The notes: generated by a model not told the origin, from the letters alone. A DNA stretch of 64,000 bases from Opitutaceae bacterium (GCA_005799525.1 SYGN01000290.1:17535-81534), one strand, 5' to 3'; shown: positions 32,999 through 42,280, counted from the stretch's first letter. A program made the numbers and translations.

Positions 32999-34369
32999 TC
33001 AGGCTTTTTTGTGAGGTTCCAGTTTGTAATCGGTTTTGCTGTCGAGCATCGACCAGCCGGCGGCGGTGAGTTCCTTGCGCAGGGCGTCGGCAGTGGCGAA
33101 GTCCTTGGCTTGTTTCGCGGCCCAGCGTGTGGTGGCGAGGGCGGTGATGGCGGCGGGAACTTGGGCTTTCGGCGCGGTGGGAGCGGTGAGGTCGAAACCG
33201 AGCGCGAACATCGCTCGATCAAACAGCGCCGCATTTACATCGCTGGGTTTGCGATGATTTATCGCCGTGAACAGTGCGCCCAACGCGGCGGGCGTGTTGA
33301 GGTCGTCGTGGAGTGCTGCGACGACAGAAGCGTAGACATTCACCAACCCGGTTGAGTCAGCCATGGCGGCGCGAAACGTGCGAAGGGTGGACAGCGCGCT
33401 CTCCGCCGCGCGCAGCGAATCGAGCATAAAGTTGAGCTGCTTGCGTGGGTGCCCCATGAGCAACGCATAGCGGACGGCCATCGGTGAGTAGCCCTTTTCG
33501 ACGAGGTCGGTGAGCGTGTAGTAGTTCCCCTTGCTCTTGCTCATTGTGGTGCCCTCAACGAGGAGGTGCTCGCTGTGATACCAGTGGTGCGCGAAGGTCG
33601 TGCCGTTGCAGCATTCGCTCTGGGCGATCTCGTTTTCGTGGTGCGGGAAGAGCAGGTCCACACCGCCGGAGTGGAGGTCGATAGTGTCGCCAAGGAGCGA
33701 CTTGCTCATCGCACTACACTCGATGTGCCAGCCGGGGCGGCCTGCACTCGCGCCGCGCGGGCCGGGCCATTTCACGTCGCCGTCTTCCTCGGGCTTGTAG
33801 GCTTTCCAGAGCGCAAAGTCCGACACGGAGTCTTTGTGGTCGGCGTCGGCGACGATGTTGGTGATCTTGAGCTCGCGCTCTTTGATGCGAGACAGGGCTC
33901 CGTAGCCGGGGAACGACTCGAGTTTGAAGTAGACGGAGCCGTCGGCGGCGCGGTAGGCGTTACCTTTTTCCATCAACACCTCGATCATGTTCACCTGTTC
34001 CTTGATGTAGCTGGTGGCGGTGGGTTCGGCGTGGGGGCGCTGGCAATTGAGCGCGTCGCAGTCGGCGTGGAATTTGTCGGTCCACTTTTTGGTGATCTCG
34101 GCAAGCGGCCGTTTTTCATTTTGGGTCTGGCCGATGGTGCGGTCGTCGACGTCGGTGAGGTTGCGGACGTGCTTCACTTTATCGGCGCCGAATTCGAGTT
34201 CGAGGAGGCGACGAAGTACGTCGTTGACGACGAAAGTGCGGAAGTTGCCGATGTGGGCGGGGGCGTAGACCGTCGGGCCGCAGTTGTAGAAACGGAAGAC
34301 GCCGTCGGGGTGAGCCGGGGTGAGCAGCTTAAGGGTGCGCTCTAGAGAATCGAAAAGATGAATAGGCAT
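32999..34369 (-). CDS. cysS: Cysteinyl-tRNA synthetase
   Basis: A 456-residue class I synthetase that charges tRNA-Cys. [19 protein letters not shown] near residue 28 holds the first zinc Cys and the HIGH box (HIGN); WHIECSAMS and [18 protein letters not shown] hold the other zinc ligands; TTMSKSKGN near residue 275 is the KMSKS loop. Length is normal. It sits upstream of thrS with a 67-base gap, so the two synthetases are likely co-transcribed. Divergent from hemB. Confidence 0.95.
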   Translation of the reverse strand: MPIHLFDSLERTLKLLTPAHPDGVFRFYNCGPTVYAPAHIGNFRTFVVNDVLRRLLELEFGADKVKHVRNLTDVDDRTIGQTQNEKRPLAEITKKWTDKFHADCDALNCQRPHAEPTATSYIKEQVNMIEVLMEKGNAYRAADGSVYFKLESFPGYGALSRIKERELKITNIVADADHKDSVSDFALWKAYKPEEDGDVKWPGPRGASAGRPGWHIECSAMSKSLLGDTIDLHSGGVDLLFPHHENEIAQSECCNGTTFAHHWYHSEHLLVEGTTMSKSKGNYYTLTDLVEKGYSPMAVRYALLMGHPRKQLNFMLDSLRAAESALSTLRTFRAAMADSTGLVNVYASVVAALHDDLNTPAALGALFTAINHRKPSDVNAALFDRAMFALGFDLTAPTAPKAQVPAAITALATTRWAAKQAKDFATADALRKELTAAGWSMLDSKTDYKLEPHKKA

Positions 34370-34382
34370 GAACTAGATTTGA

Positions 34383-34472
34383 AACCGCTAATCCTCGCTA
34401 ATTGGCACGAAGAAAGAAAGGGCTGGCTACATTTTTTTGAAGATTAGCGTGAATTAGCGGGGATTAGCGGTT
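34383..34472. repeat. 21-bp inverted repeat between cysS and hemB
   Basis: AACCGCTAATCCTCGCTAAT followed by T at 34383-34403 is matched by the reverse complement at 34452-34472 with 20 of 21 positions identical, separated by 48 bases. The unit sits in the shared upstream region of two divergent genes, 26 bases from the hemB start. It may be a mobile repeat or a regulator-binding palindrome. Confidence 0.75.
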
Positions 34473-34498
34473 AATTCCATGCCTTCCTTCCACGCACC

Positions 34499-35509
34499 AT
34501 GCCCGACCCCTTCAAGCTCGAGTTGTCTCATCGTCCGCGGCGACTGCGTCGCACGGCCAGTTTGCGCGCGATGGTCGAGGAAACTGTGCTGCGCCCGGCG
34601 GATTTTATCGCGCCGCTGTTCGTGGTGGACGGCAAAGGACCGCCCGAGGCGATCGCGTCGATGCCGGGGGTGTTTCGGCTGAATATCAAGGACCTCGTGA
34701 AAGAGTGTCGCGCGCTCGCGAAACTCGGGGTGCCGGCGGTGGCACTGTTTCCGAAACTCGATGCGAGTTTGAAGGACGATGAGGGCACGGAGGCGCTGAA
34801 CGAGGAAACGCTCGTGCTGCGAGCGGTCCGGGCGGTGAAGAAGGCGTTGCCGCAGATGACGGTGATCACGGATGTCGCCCTCGATCCTTACACGAGCCAC
34901 GGGCATGACGGCGTGCTCACTGCGGCTCGCGATGACGTCGCGAACGATCGGACCGTCGGCATTTTGGCGAAAATGGCGGTGCTGCAAGCGCAGGCTGGCG
35001 TGGATTTGGTGGCACCGAGCGACATGATGGACGGGCGGGTGGGGGCGATTCGCCGGGCGCTGGATGCGGCGGACTTCACGGGCGTGGGCATTATGGCGTA
35101 TTCGGTGAAGTTTGCCTCGGCGTACTACGGTCCGTTTCGCGATGCGGTCGGCAGCGCGAAGGCGGCGGGCACAAATTTACTGAGCAAGGCGACCTATCAG
35201 ATGAATCCGGCGAACCGCCGCGAGGCTTTGGTCGAGGCCGCGCTCGATGTGGCCGAAGGTGCGGACATCATTATGGTGAAACCGGCGGGACCCTATCTCG
35301 ACATCATCCGCGACGTGCGTAACGCGACCCAGAAGCCGATCGCGGCGTATCAGGTTTCCGGAGAATACGCGCAGCTGCACGCGGCGGCAAAAATGGGGTG
35401 GTTGGATCTGCCGCGCACGCGCCACGAGTCGTTGCTCGCGATCAAGCGCGCGGGAGCGGATATGATTTTGACGTATTTCGCGAAGGCGATGGCGGCGGAA
35501 CTGCGCTAA
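34499..35509 (+). CDS. hemB: Delta-aminolevulinic acid dehydratase (porphobilinogen synthase)
   Basis: A 336-residue enzyme joining two 5-aminolevulinate molecules to porphobilinogen in haem synthesis. The two Schiff-base lysines are in MAYSVKFAS near residue 200 and MVKPAGPYLDI near residue 255. The metal-site segment DVALDPYTSHGHDG has no cysteines, so this is the magnesium-type (non-zinc) enzyme. Length and start (ATG 34499) fit. It is monocistronic on this strand; the inverted repeat at 34383-34472 sits just upstream. Confidence 0.95.
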   Translation: MPDPFKLELSHRPRRLRRTASLRAMVEETVLRPADFIAPLFVVDGKGPPEAIASMPGVFRLNIKDLVKECRALAKLGVPAVALFPKLDASLKDDEGTEALNEETLVLRAVRAVKKALPQMTVITDVALDPYTSHGHDGVLTAARDDVANDRTVGILAKMAVLQAQAGVDLVAPSDMMDGRVGAIRRALDAADFTGVGIMAYSVKFASAYYGPFRDAVGSAKAAGTNLLSKATYQMNPANRREALVEAALDVAEGADIIMVKPAGPYLDIIRDVRNATQKPIAAYQVSGEYAQLHAAAKMGWLDLPRTRHESLLAIKRAGADMILTYFAKAMAAELR

Positions 35510-35781
35510 TTGGCACGGGCTTTCCGGCCCCGCTGATGACCATCGCCTTCTCCGGAGGATGCAGATTCAGCGAGACAATATCGGCTGCTCTTGCTCCGAA
35601 CGCTTGGTCGGTGCTCACCACGACGAGCAGTGGCGTTGCCTGTCCGGGGAATCGGCATGGCCAGCAGGCTTGCCTGATCGAGACGACTCGGGAGACGCGC
35701 AGAAGCTGACCGCGAGCAAGGGGACACTCAGTCAGGAATCAGTCAGGGGGATTTCGGAGACGTCTTGTTGTAGAAATACAC
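35510..35781. other. Intergenic region after hemB, nothing recognised
   Basis: About 270 bases between hemB and tRNA-Phe. Short reading frames occur on both strands, but none has recognisable similarity or a coherent start. No clear hemB terminator was seen. Confidence 0.4.
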
Positions 35782-35811
35782 AACCCGCTAAGCCCTTCGG
35801 CAGAGCGGGTT
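35782..35811 (-). terminator. Possible terminator after tRNA-Phe
   Basis: An 8-bp stem (AACCCGCT / AGCGGGTT) with a 14-base loop lies directly 3' of the tRNA on the minus strand. The following T content (GTATTTCT) is weak. Confidence 0.5.
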
Positions 35812-35816
35812 AAGGA

Positions 35817-35892
<76 letters not shown>

Positions 35893-36127
35893 CCAAGCGG
35901 AAGCGCGAACAAACGCGGAGGTATCCGGCGCGTCAACGGGAATTTCCGGTTGAATGTGCGCCTGAGTGAGCAGCGAGGGAAACCGAGCTACCTGCTCACG
36001 TGACAGGCGCGAAGCTCTGCGCAGCGGCGCGGTTTCCGCAGAGTTTCAATGAAGCAAAATCCACGACCGCGAAGCCCTGGGTTGGTTATTCCACTACGCT
36101 TCCAATACTAGACTGAGTTGCCTGGAG

Positions 36128-36246
36128 GTAGGAGCCTGCTTGCAGGCGATTCAGGACGTGGTCCGTCGGTGAAAGTTAAAATCGCCTGCAAGCAGGCTCC
36201 GACAAAAAAGCGGTGTTCGTCTCATGTTGAACGCGGATTGGAATTA
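36128..36246. repeat. REPIN-like repeat, copy B
   Basis: Units GTAGGAGCCTGCTTGCAGGC plus GAT (36128-36150) and ATCGCCTGCAAGCAGGCTCC (36181-36200) in opposite orientation enclose 30 bases. The right flank, read in reverse, gives TAATTCCAAT-CGCG...GAACACCG...TTTTTT, matching the flank of copy A (8034) in the same relative place. Between 35893 and 36127 I see nothing. Confidence 0.8.
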
Positions 36247-36252
36247 GCGTGG

Positions 36253-37416
36253 TTATGATGGCACTGGCACGAAGACGGCGCAGACCGGTTGCGGGACTGC
36301 GAGGAGGGGGCCGGTCGGGGTGAGACGGCCGGATTTTGGGTCGATGCGGAAAACGGCGACCGTGTTGCTGTCTTGATTCTCCGCGAGGAGCCAGGTGCCG
36401 GTGGGGTCGAGGGCGAAGTGGCGCGGGGTTTTGCCGAGGGTGGAGTGATGGTCAATCAGCGTGAGTTTCCCCGAGGTCGCGTCGACGGCATAGGCGACGA
36501 TGGTGTTGTGGCCGCGGTTGGAGCCGTAGAGGAATTTGCCACTGGGGTGGATTTGGACCTCGGCGGTGCTGGTGCCTTTCGCGACGGATTCGCCGGGCGG
36601 TAGCGTCGAGATGGTTTGGAAATCGGTGAGGGTGCCGAGCGCGGCATCGTAGCGGCAGGCGGTCATCGTGCAGAGCATTTCGCTGATGACGTAGGCGAAT
36701 TTTCCAGTCGGGTGAAACGCGAGGTGGCGCGGGCCCGAGCCAGGTGGGAGCGAGGCGGACGCGGGGGTGTGCGCGGAGAGTTTTGCGGTGGCGGGGTCGA
36801 GGGCATAGAGGAGGACGCGGTCGAGGCCGAGGTCGGGGACGAGGGCGAAGCGGTTGTCGGGGGAGACGACGATCTGGTGGGCGTGCGGGGCGGCTTGGCG
36901 GGGGAGATTTACACTGGAGCCGGTGTGTTGGCTGACGGACCCGAGGGCACCGAGGCGGCCGTCAGGTTGTAGGGCGATTCCGGAGACGCCACCACCACCG
37001 TAGTTGGCCACCAGCAGCGTACGGCCGGTGGCATCGATGGAGAGGTGGCACGCGCCGGAACTCCCGTGAGTTTGTTGGTTGACGAGGGTGAGGGCGCCGG
37101 TGGCGGCGTTGAGGGCGTAGGCGCTCAGGCCGGTGCCGGGGGTGCGGGTGGAGTCGACGCTTTCGTCCAGGGCGTAGAGAAATTTTCCGTTCGGGTGGAG
37201 CGCGAGAAAGGCCGGGTCTTTAGTTTCGGCGGCGAGTTCGGCGGGCGAGAGGCGTCCGGTGGCGACGTCGAGGCAGGAGCGGTAGATGCCTTTGCTCGGG
37301 GCTTTGGTGTAGGTGCCGAAGTAGACGAAAAATTCTTTTTCGGCAGCGAGGCTGCTGTTAGCAAACGCGAGAGCGGCTAGGCTGGAGGTGAGCGTGCGAG
37401 GAAAGCGGAGGGACAT
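36253..37416 (-). CDS. Secreted beta-propeller lactonase (6-phosphogluconolactonase family)
   Basis: A 387-residue protein with a signal peptide (MSLRFPRTLTSSLAALAFAN and onward) and a repeating pattern of blades typical of the seven-bladed lactonase family (PF10282). These include ATGRLSPAELA, FLALHPNGKFLYALDE, HAHQIVVSPDNRFALVPDLG and the next blades of the same form. Family members include Pgl of E. coli, which hydrolyses 6-phosphogluconolactone in the cytoplasm; this one is exported, so its substrate is probably some other lactone or sugar acid. Monocistronic on this strand. Confidence 0.82.
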   Translation of the reverse strand: MSLRFPRTLTSSLAALAFANSSLAAEKEFFVYFGTYTKAPSKGIYRSCLDVATGRLSPAELAAETKDPAFLALHPNGKFLYALDESVDSTRTPGTGLSAYALNAATGALTLVNQQTHGSSGACHLSIDATGRTLLVANYGGGGVSGIALQPDGRLGALGSVSQHTGSSVNLPRQAAPHAHQIVVSPDNRFALVPDLGLDRVLLYALDPATAKLSAHTPASASLPPGSGPRHLAFHPTGKFAYVISEMLCTMTACRYDAALGTLTDFQTISTLPPGESVAKGTSTAEVQIHPSGKFLYGSNRGHNTIVAYAVDATSGKLTLIDHHSTLGKTPRHFALDPTGTWLLAENQDSNTVAVFRIDPKSGRLTPTGPLLAVPQPVCAVFVPVPS

Positions 37417-37498
37417 GGGAGGGATCGGATTGGGGGAAGCGGGGGCGGGGGAGGGGAAGGGTGGGTGAAATCTCGTCGGTAATAAATGACGGACCTAC

Positions 37499-39148
37499 TC
37501 ACCAAGTGAGTTCGAGGATACGGCCGGGGTTCAGCGGGCGGCTGCCGTGTTTACCGACGGGGCGGGTGTATTCGATGATGTAGAGTTTTTTGCCGGCTTG
37601 GAGGAAATCGATGGGGCGGGCGAGGGGAGCGAAGAACGTATTCACCCGGGCTTCGTAGACGCCGGCCGGATTGCGCTGCAGCTCGACGGCGAGGATGTCG
37701 TAGCCGTAGCTGTCGTCTTTGAGGAAATTACCGAAACGGCCGATCAAGAATTTGCCACGGAGGTTGGCGGGCCACTCGGGGCCGCAGAACACCATGCCGG
37801 CGGGGGATGAATGCGCGTCAAATGTGGCGATCGGTTTTTCGGGCGAGCCGCCGGCGGCGGGTCCGAAGTTGCGGATGGCCGGTGTGACGACGAGCCCGGC
37901 CGGAACGTCGGGAGTGTAAGGGTAGGGTTTTTCGGAGGCGGGGGCGTCGGCGTATTGGTAGGGGAACCCGTAGTGTTTGCCGCGTTCGACGAAGTCCAGC
38001 TCCTCGGGGTAGTGGGCGTCGGGGCCGTTGCTGACGCTGAAGAGTTCTTGCCGGTCGTTCCAGGCGAAGCTCCAAGCGTTGCGGATGCCGCGGGCGAATA
38101 CTTCGATCTTGGGCACGTCGATCGTTGGGTCGATGCGCCAGATGGCGGCGGTGTAGTCGGTCTCGCCGCCTTTCCAGTAGACGGTGTCGTTTTTGAAAAT
38201 GCCGCCATCCACTTCACCGCCGTCGGTGCGGGCACCGCTACTGACGTAAATCATCCCGTCCGGGCCCTCGGCAATGTGACAGACCCCGTGGTTGTAATAG
38301 CTGAAGCCCCACGGATAGCTGGTGCGGAGCCAGGCGGACATTTTCTGCGGGACGCCGGTCGAATCGAGTGGCTCAGAGCGGAAAATGACGACGCGGTTTA
38401 CGTGGTGCGGCTGCTCGGAGATACGCTGATTGGTAACGAGGTAGAGGCGTTTCTTCGAATCGATCGTCATGCCGAGAACGCTGAGGTTGCCGGCCGCCAG
38501 TTCGGCGTAGTCTTTAGCGGCGAGGACGCGGGCGAGGTTTCCGGTGGCGGGTTCGAGGCGGTAAAGATCGCCGCTATTGTTGAGCACGAGGATCCAATCC
38601 ATGCCGGGCACCGTCGCGAGTTTCAACCCGTGGACGGGGAGGCGGACGACCTCCCGGAGTTGATAGCCTGCGGGCGCATTCGGCAGGGGCGCGAAGGGAT
38701 CGTTCTGCGCTGAATCGGTGGCAGCGAGAACGGTGCGGACCTTTTTGACTTCGGCCGCGGTGACGGGTTCGCCGTGATTGCCCCAAGCATTGCGAGCGTA
38801 GGTCAGGACGTCGGCGATCTGCTGGTCCTCCATGGCGGCGGGCGCGGGCATCACGCCTTGGTATTCGGTGCCGTTAACGACGAGGGGGCCGCTGATGCCT
38901 TGGATCGCGATGCGAATACTGCGTTCTTTGTCAGCCATCAAAAAATCGGACTTAGCGAGGGGAGGAAAAATACCCTTGATGCCCTCGCCATTGGCCTGAT
39001 GGCACGCGGCGCAGTTGACGAGAAAGAGTGCCGCGCCAGCGCCAGCGGGTGCCGCGACAGCGCCAGCGGGAGGTGCGGCGGAGACGGCGAGTGGGACTGA
39101 CAGCGAGGCCGAGAGGGCGAAGCCAAGAGCGAGCGTGCGGGGTAGCAT
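37499..39148 (-). CDS. Cytochrome c fused to a glucose/sorbosone-dehydrogenase-type propeller
   Basis: A 549-residue periplasmic protein. After a signal peptide (about residues 1-24) comes a c-type cytochrome domain with CAACH near residue 47 and GVMPAPAAM as the distal Met ligand. It then has a long beta-propeller with YNHGVCHIAEGPDGMIYVSSGAR, ARGIRNAWSFAWN and AHYPEELDFVERGKHYGFPYQY, as in soluble PQQ glucose/sorbosone dehydrogenase-like proteins. It may oxidise a sugar in the periplasm and pass electrons to its own haem. Cofactor residues for PQQ are not certain. The Ala/Pro-rich linker after the signal peptide contains imperfect 'PAGA' repeats. Confidence 0.8.
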   Translation of the reverse strand: MLPRTLALGFALSASLSVPLAVSAAPPAGAVAAPAGAGAALFLVNCAACHQANGEGIKGIFPPLAKSDFLMADKERSIRIAIQGISGPLVVNGTEYQGVMPAPAAMEDQQIADVLTYARNAWGNHGEPVTAAEVKKVRTVLAATDSAQNDPFAPLPNAPAGYQLREVVRLPVHGLKLATVPGMDWILVLNNSGDLYRLEPATGNLARVLAAKDYAELAAGNLSVLGMTIDSKKRLYLVTNQRISEQPHHVNRVVIFRSEPLDSTGVPQKMSAWLRTSYPWGFSYYNHGVCHIAEGPDGMIYVSSGARTDGGEVDGGIFKNDTVYWKGGETDYTAAIWRIDPTIDVPKIEVFARGIRNAWSFAWNDRQELFSVSNGPDAHYPEELDFVERGKHYGFPYQYADAPASEKPYPYTPDVPAGLVVTPAIRNFGPAAGGSPEKPIATFDAHSSPAGMVFCGPEWPANLRGKFLIGRFGNFLKDDSYGYDILAVELQRNPAGVYEARVNTFFAPLARPIDFLQAGKKLYIIEYTRPVGKHGSRPLNPGRILELTW

Positions 39149-39239
39149 GCGTGCGTGGGTAGGGGAGCGACGGGGTGGGTCAAATCATTACGCGAGATGA
39201 GCCTCGTAATACGGAAGCCCTCCCGCTACTTGACTGGAG

Positions 39240-39902
39240 ATGCCCCAAGACCCCAACGCTTATTTCGACCAAGCCGTCCTTGACCAAATTGAACATAGCC
39301 CGATCGGGGCCGTGCCGTTTACGCCGACCTATCAGGACGCGCTGAAGCGCCTCTACGCCTCGCATCAGGCCTACGCTCACGCCGACCACAAGAACGGCCA
39401 CGTCACCGCGCGGTCACTCGCCAAGCTGCCGCATTTTCAGGCAAGGAATCTTGAGGAGCTCATCGCGGGACGGATCGGGGCCGACGCGCTGGAAACCAAC
39501 GGGAGCATTTATGACCGCTACGTGCAGTCACTGCCCGCAGCCGTGCGGGTGCGGGCGGAAGGCTTCCGGAAAGCGGTGGCGGGCAAAGTCGCGCATCACC
39601 GCACGAAGCATGTCGGTGACGATAAAGTCAGCGTTGCGCACGATCCGATCCACACGCTGTTTCTCGTGCCGGGGACCGGGCCCCATCCCGGTTTGCCGGG
39701 TAATTATCTGCATGGAGCGGCGGTCCAACTGCGCGCGAGCGCGGACAGCCCGTGGTCCGTGCACCTGCGTGATTCCGACGATGGTGACGCGTTATTTGAG
39801 TCAGTGACCATGGCCGAGTGTTTGGCGAAGTTGGTCGAGGTGCTGGAGAGCGCGCCCTTCAACATGAACGAGCTCGAGGCTTTGGGGTTCACGCTCAAGT
39901 GA
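39240..39902 (+). CDS. Unidentified cytosolic protein
   Basis: A 220-residue hydrophilic protein, without signal peptide or membrane helix, that I do not recognise. It is rich in His and Asp/Glu (HQAYAHADHKNGHVTARSL, VAHHRTKHVGDDKVSVAHDP). It has an extended middle segment with GTGPHPGLPGNYLHGAA and a helical C-terminal part. His clusters could bind metal, but this is not shown. It is 30 bases upstream of rsgA on the same strand, so it could be co-transcribed with it. ATG start at 39240; 91 bases separate it from the divergent cytochrome gene. Confidence 0.6.
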   Translation: MPQDPNAYFDQAVLDQIEHSPIGAVPFTPTYQDALKRLYASHQAYAHADHKNGHVTARSLAKLPHFQARNLEELIAGRIGADALETNGSIYDRYVQSLPAAVRVRAEGFRKAVAGKVAHHRTKHVGDDKVSVAHDPIHTLFLVPGTGPHPGLPGNYLHGAAVQLRASADSPWSVHLRDSDDGDALFESVTMAECLAKLVEVLESAPFNMNELEALGFTLK

Positions 39903-39932
39903 GGGGTCTCGCGCGCCAAGCCGGGTGAACGT

Positions 39933-41018
39933 ATGACGCTCGCCGAACTTGGGTGGACCGACACCCTCGCCAACGCCTTTGTGGCTCTCGGGCTCGCGGG
40001 GCTCGAGCCCGCGCGCGTGGTGTGCGAACTCCGGAGGAATTTTTATGCCGTCCACACGGCCTCGGGCGAGGTGCTGGGCGAGTGTGGCGGGGGCTTTTTC
40101 CATGTGGCGCGAACCCCGGATCAATTTCCGGCGGTTGGAGATTGGGTGGCCGTGAAGCGGCGCGAGGGCGAGCAACGGGCCGATATTCACGCGGTGCTGC
40201 CGCGGCGGACAAAGTTTTCGCGCCGAGCTTCGGGCTCCGAGGAGATCGAGCAAATTGTCGCGGCGAACATCGACACCGTCTTCCTCGTCAGTGGGCTGGA
40301 CCGGAATTTTAATCCCAAACGTATCCAACGATTTTTGGTTGCGGCGCACGACAGCGGTGCCGCGCCGGTGATCATTCTGAACAAGTCCGATGTGTGCGAC
40401 GACGCGGACGCCGTGAAGCGCGAAGTCGAAGTGCTGGCCCCGGGCGTGCCAGTCCTCACCACGAGCACGACGACGCGGAAGGGATTGAAGGCGCTCGCCG
40501 TGACGTTTGCGAAGCCGGGGCACACGGTGGCGTTTATCGGTTCATCCGGCGTCGGGAAATCCAGTCTCATCAACGCGCTCGCCCGCGATCCGGATGCGCT
40601 GCCGACTGGCGAAGTGCGGGAGAAAGACAGCAAAGGGCGTCACACGACCACTCGGCGTGAACTCATGCAGACGCCATCCGGTGCGCTCGTGATCGACACG
40701 CCGGGGATGCGCGAACTGCAACTTTGGGGCGTGGAAGAAGGGATCGAGGAAGCGTTCGCGGACATCAAGGCGCTCGCCCTGACCTGTCGTTTTACTAACT
40801 GCGGTCACACCAACGAGCCCGGCTGCGCGGTGCGCGCAGCGCTGGCGGGCGGCGCGTTAGCGGCGGCGCGTTTCGACGCGTATCGGAAACTCAAAGCCGA
40901 GAAAACGGCCGGCGCCCCGAAACCGCGTAAGCCGAGCGCGCTCGCCAGCCGACCGAGTTGGAAACAGAAAGCCGAAGGGCAAAAACCGTTTCGGCACCGG
41001 CAGCATCAAGACGGTTGA
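39933..41018 (+). CDS. rsgA: Ribosome small-subunit-dependent GTPase RsgA
   Basis: A 361-residue circularly permuted GTPase that tests maturation of the 30S subunit. An N-terminal OB fold (VGDWVAVKRR near residue 68) is followed by the permuted G domain: G4 ILNKSDV, G1 GSSGVGKSSLINAL near residue 210, the switch region KGRHTTTRREL and G3 DTPGMREL. The zinc-binding end is CRFTNCGHTNEPGCAV. A short basic C-terminal tail follows. Its stop overlaps the end of the convergent DUF6172-like gene by 13 bases. Confidence 0.94.
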   Translation: MTLAELGWTDTLANAFVALGLAGLEPARVVCELRRNFYAVHTASGEVLGECGGGFFHVARTPDQFPAVGDWVAVKRREGEQRADIHAVLPRRTKFSRRASGSEEIEQIVAANIDTVFLVSGLDRNFNPKRIQRFLVAAHDSGAAPVIILNKSDVCDDADAVKREVEVLAPGVPVLTTSTTTRKGLKALAVTFAKPGHTVAFIGSSGVGKSSLINALARDPDALPTGEVREKDSKGRHTTTRRELMQTPSGALVIDTPGMRELQLWGVEEGIEEAFADIKALALTCRFTNCGHTNEPGCAVRAALAGGALAAARFDAYRKLKAEKTAGAPKPRKPSALASRPSWKQKAEGQKPFRHRQHQDG

Positions 41019-41389
41019 GGCGCTGCCAACGCCGGGGTCGCGGGCGCGGCGGGTGCCGGGCTCGCGGCGGGCAGGGATGTTTGGTTTGCGACGACGGGAG
41101 CAATCACGTATGGAATGCGGTGCGCGGGCTTAGCGGTAATCTCAAGGTAGACCTCCGAGGCGCCCGCGGTCACGACGAGGTCGATGGCTGCCCCCATCTC
41201 GTTTAAAAGCTGCGTTTCCGACGTGGCCGCGCTGGCGCCGACCCGACAAGCGAACTCCCAAAGATCGAATCCCTCGGGCAGCGTCTTGCGGCGTTCGCGT
41301 TTCACGTATTTGCGCACATTGTGTTTGATGGACTCGACAACACGGGCATCCGCTTTGCCGGGCGCGTGGAGAGAAAATGTCTTTTTCAT
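41006..41389 (-). CDS. DUF6172-like small protein
   Basis: A 127-residue protein that starts MKKTFSLHAPGKADARVVES and continues HNVRKYVKRERRKTLPEGFDLWEFACR. I recognise this from memory as a small family (DUF6172) of unknown role, found in proteobacteria and other groups. The C-terminal 25 residues are Ala/Pro-rich. ATG at 41389 is preferred over a TTG three codons upstream. It is convergent with rsgA and overlaps it by 13 bases. No function is proposed. Confidence 0.7.
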   Translation of the reverse strand: MKKTFSLHAPGKADARVVESIKHNVRKYVKRERRKTLPEGFDLWEFACRVGASAATSETQLLNEMGAAIDLVVTAGASEVYLEITAKPAHRIPYVIAPVVANQTSLPAASPAPAAPATPALAAPQPS

Positions 41390-41506
41390 TTGAGCCAACG
41401 ACAGTGAAGAAGGTCGCTGCGGGAGAGGAGCATTAATCGAGGAATATTTTTCCGTGGCCGGATTGTGGCGGCGGAATCACCCTAGGCGGCGTGTGCGTTG
41501 GGCGTT

Positions 41507-41535
41507 TTGATCGTTACAAGATGCTGCAGGATAAC
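41507..41535 (+). promoter_or_regulatory. Candidate sigma-70-type promoter upstream of rpoZ
   Basis: TTGATC at 41507-41512 and GATAAC at 41530-41535 are separated by 17 bases, in the 311-base gap before rpoZ. The -10 fits 4 of 6 consensus positions. The rest of the gap holds nothing else I recognise. Confidence 0.35.
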
Positions 41536-41700
41536 TAGTTATTGGAGCTATACGACGGTGGAAAGAATAGGCGTCGTGTTTACAGCACGCGGGCGATTGA
41601 ATGATTCTCCCATCCAAGAACGAATCAAAAAATCTGACACTGCGCTAAGTCCCGCCACTCCGGTGGGTGCCCCGCAAGTTCCTTGGGAGGTATTGCAATC

Positions 41701-41925
41701 ATGAGAGACGATTATCTGCAGGCCGCATTGAAAATGATCGATGACCCGAACATTCTCGTGAACGTCATCTCGCGCCGAGTGAAGCAGCTGAAACGTGGCA
41801 ACCGCGCGTTGGTGGAATCGCTCGAAAAACTTTCCCCGGAAGATACCGCACTCCGCGAGATCATGGAGGGCAAGATCAGCTACGAGCTGGCGACGAAAGA
41901 AACGCTCGTCCACGGCGGTCGCTGA
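41701..41925 (+). CDS. rpoZ: RNA polymerase omega-like subunit
   Basis: A 74-residue protein that assists assembly of the RNA polymerase beta' subunit. MRDDYLQAALKMIDDPNILVNVISRRVKQL is the omega N-terminal pattern (short helix, then the conserved loop NILVN before the R-R-x-K-Q-L helix). A helical tail follows (EKLSPEDTALREIMEGKISYE). This is one of the few genes in the window with a clear Shine-Dalgarno sequence (TGGGAGGT 9 bases before the ATG). Confidence 0.85.
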   Translation: MRDDYLQAALKMIDDPNILVNVISRRVKQLKRGNRALVESLEKLSPEDTALREIMEGKISYELATKETLVHGGR

Positions 41926-42138
41926 GTTTTGGAAATCAATCATGCCAAGGCGATCAAACGGAATAGCGGTCCGCGCGGATTACGGGTCTGCGCGGATTCC
42001 CCCTTGCTCGTTCTTAAGAATCAGAGTGAAGCGACGGGTGTTGCAGGAGGATCAGTCACCAAGTATCGCGCCTAGAAGCCGTCGTTCGGACCTGAGGTTC
42101 CCGTAGTGAACGACGGTAATTAGTCCCAGATAAATCAT

Positions 42139-42240
42139 ATGGCCAAATCACAAAACTCCAAGAAGCAGACCGAAAAAGCCCGGGCGAAAACCCCGGCTGA
42201 GAAGAAGGCCGTCAAGGCTACCAAGAAGACGAAAGCCTAA
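42139..42240 (+). CDS. 33-residue lysine-rich peptide
   Basis: ATG at 42139 opens a frame of 33 residues, MAKSQNSKKQTEKARAKTPA followed by EKKAVKATKKTKA. Eleven of 33 residues are Lys and it has no hydrophobic core, as in the tails of histone H1-like proteins. It is followed at 42281-42313 by a strong terminator, so a short transcript is probably defined. No Shine-Dalgarno sequence is seen. It could be a DNA- or RNA-binding small protein; no named family was recognised. Confidence 0.55.
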   Translation: MAKSQNSKKQTEKARAKTPAEKKAVKATKKTKA

Positions 42241-42280
42241 AGAGTTTCGTTTCTTTCGACCGATTAGTCGGTCCATTACT

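Noticed and set aside
32932-33234. TGS domain for ThrRS upstream of the chosen start
   Set aside because: The in-frame sequence overlaps the 3' end of cysS and reads as Pro/Ser/Arg-rich antisense-like text, without TGS motifs.
35398-35813. Small frames between hemB and tRNA-Phe
   Set aside because: They overlap each other on both strands and show no domain or credible start.
41943-42106. 54-residue frame after rpoZ
   Set aside because: Arg-rich, with direct copies of GCGCGGATT in it, and no conservation evidence; looks like repeat-derived sequence.
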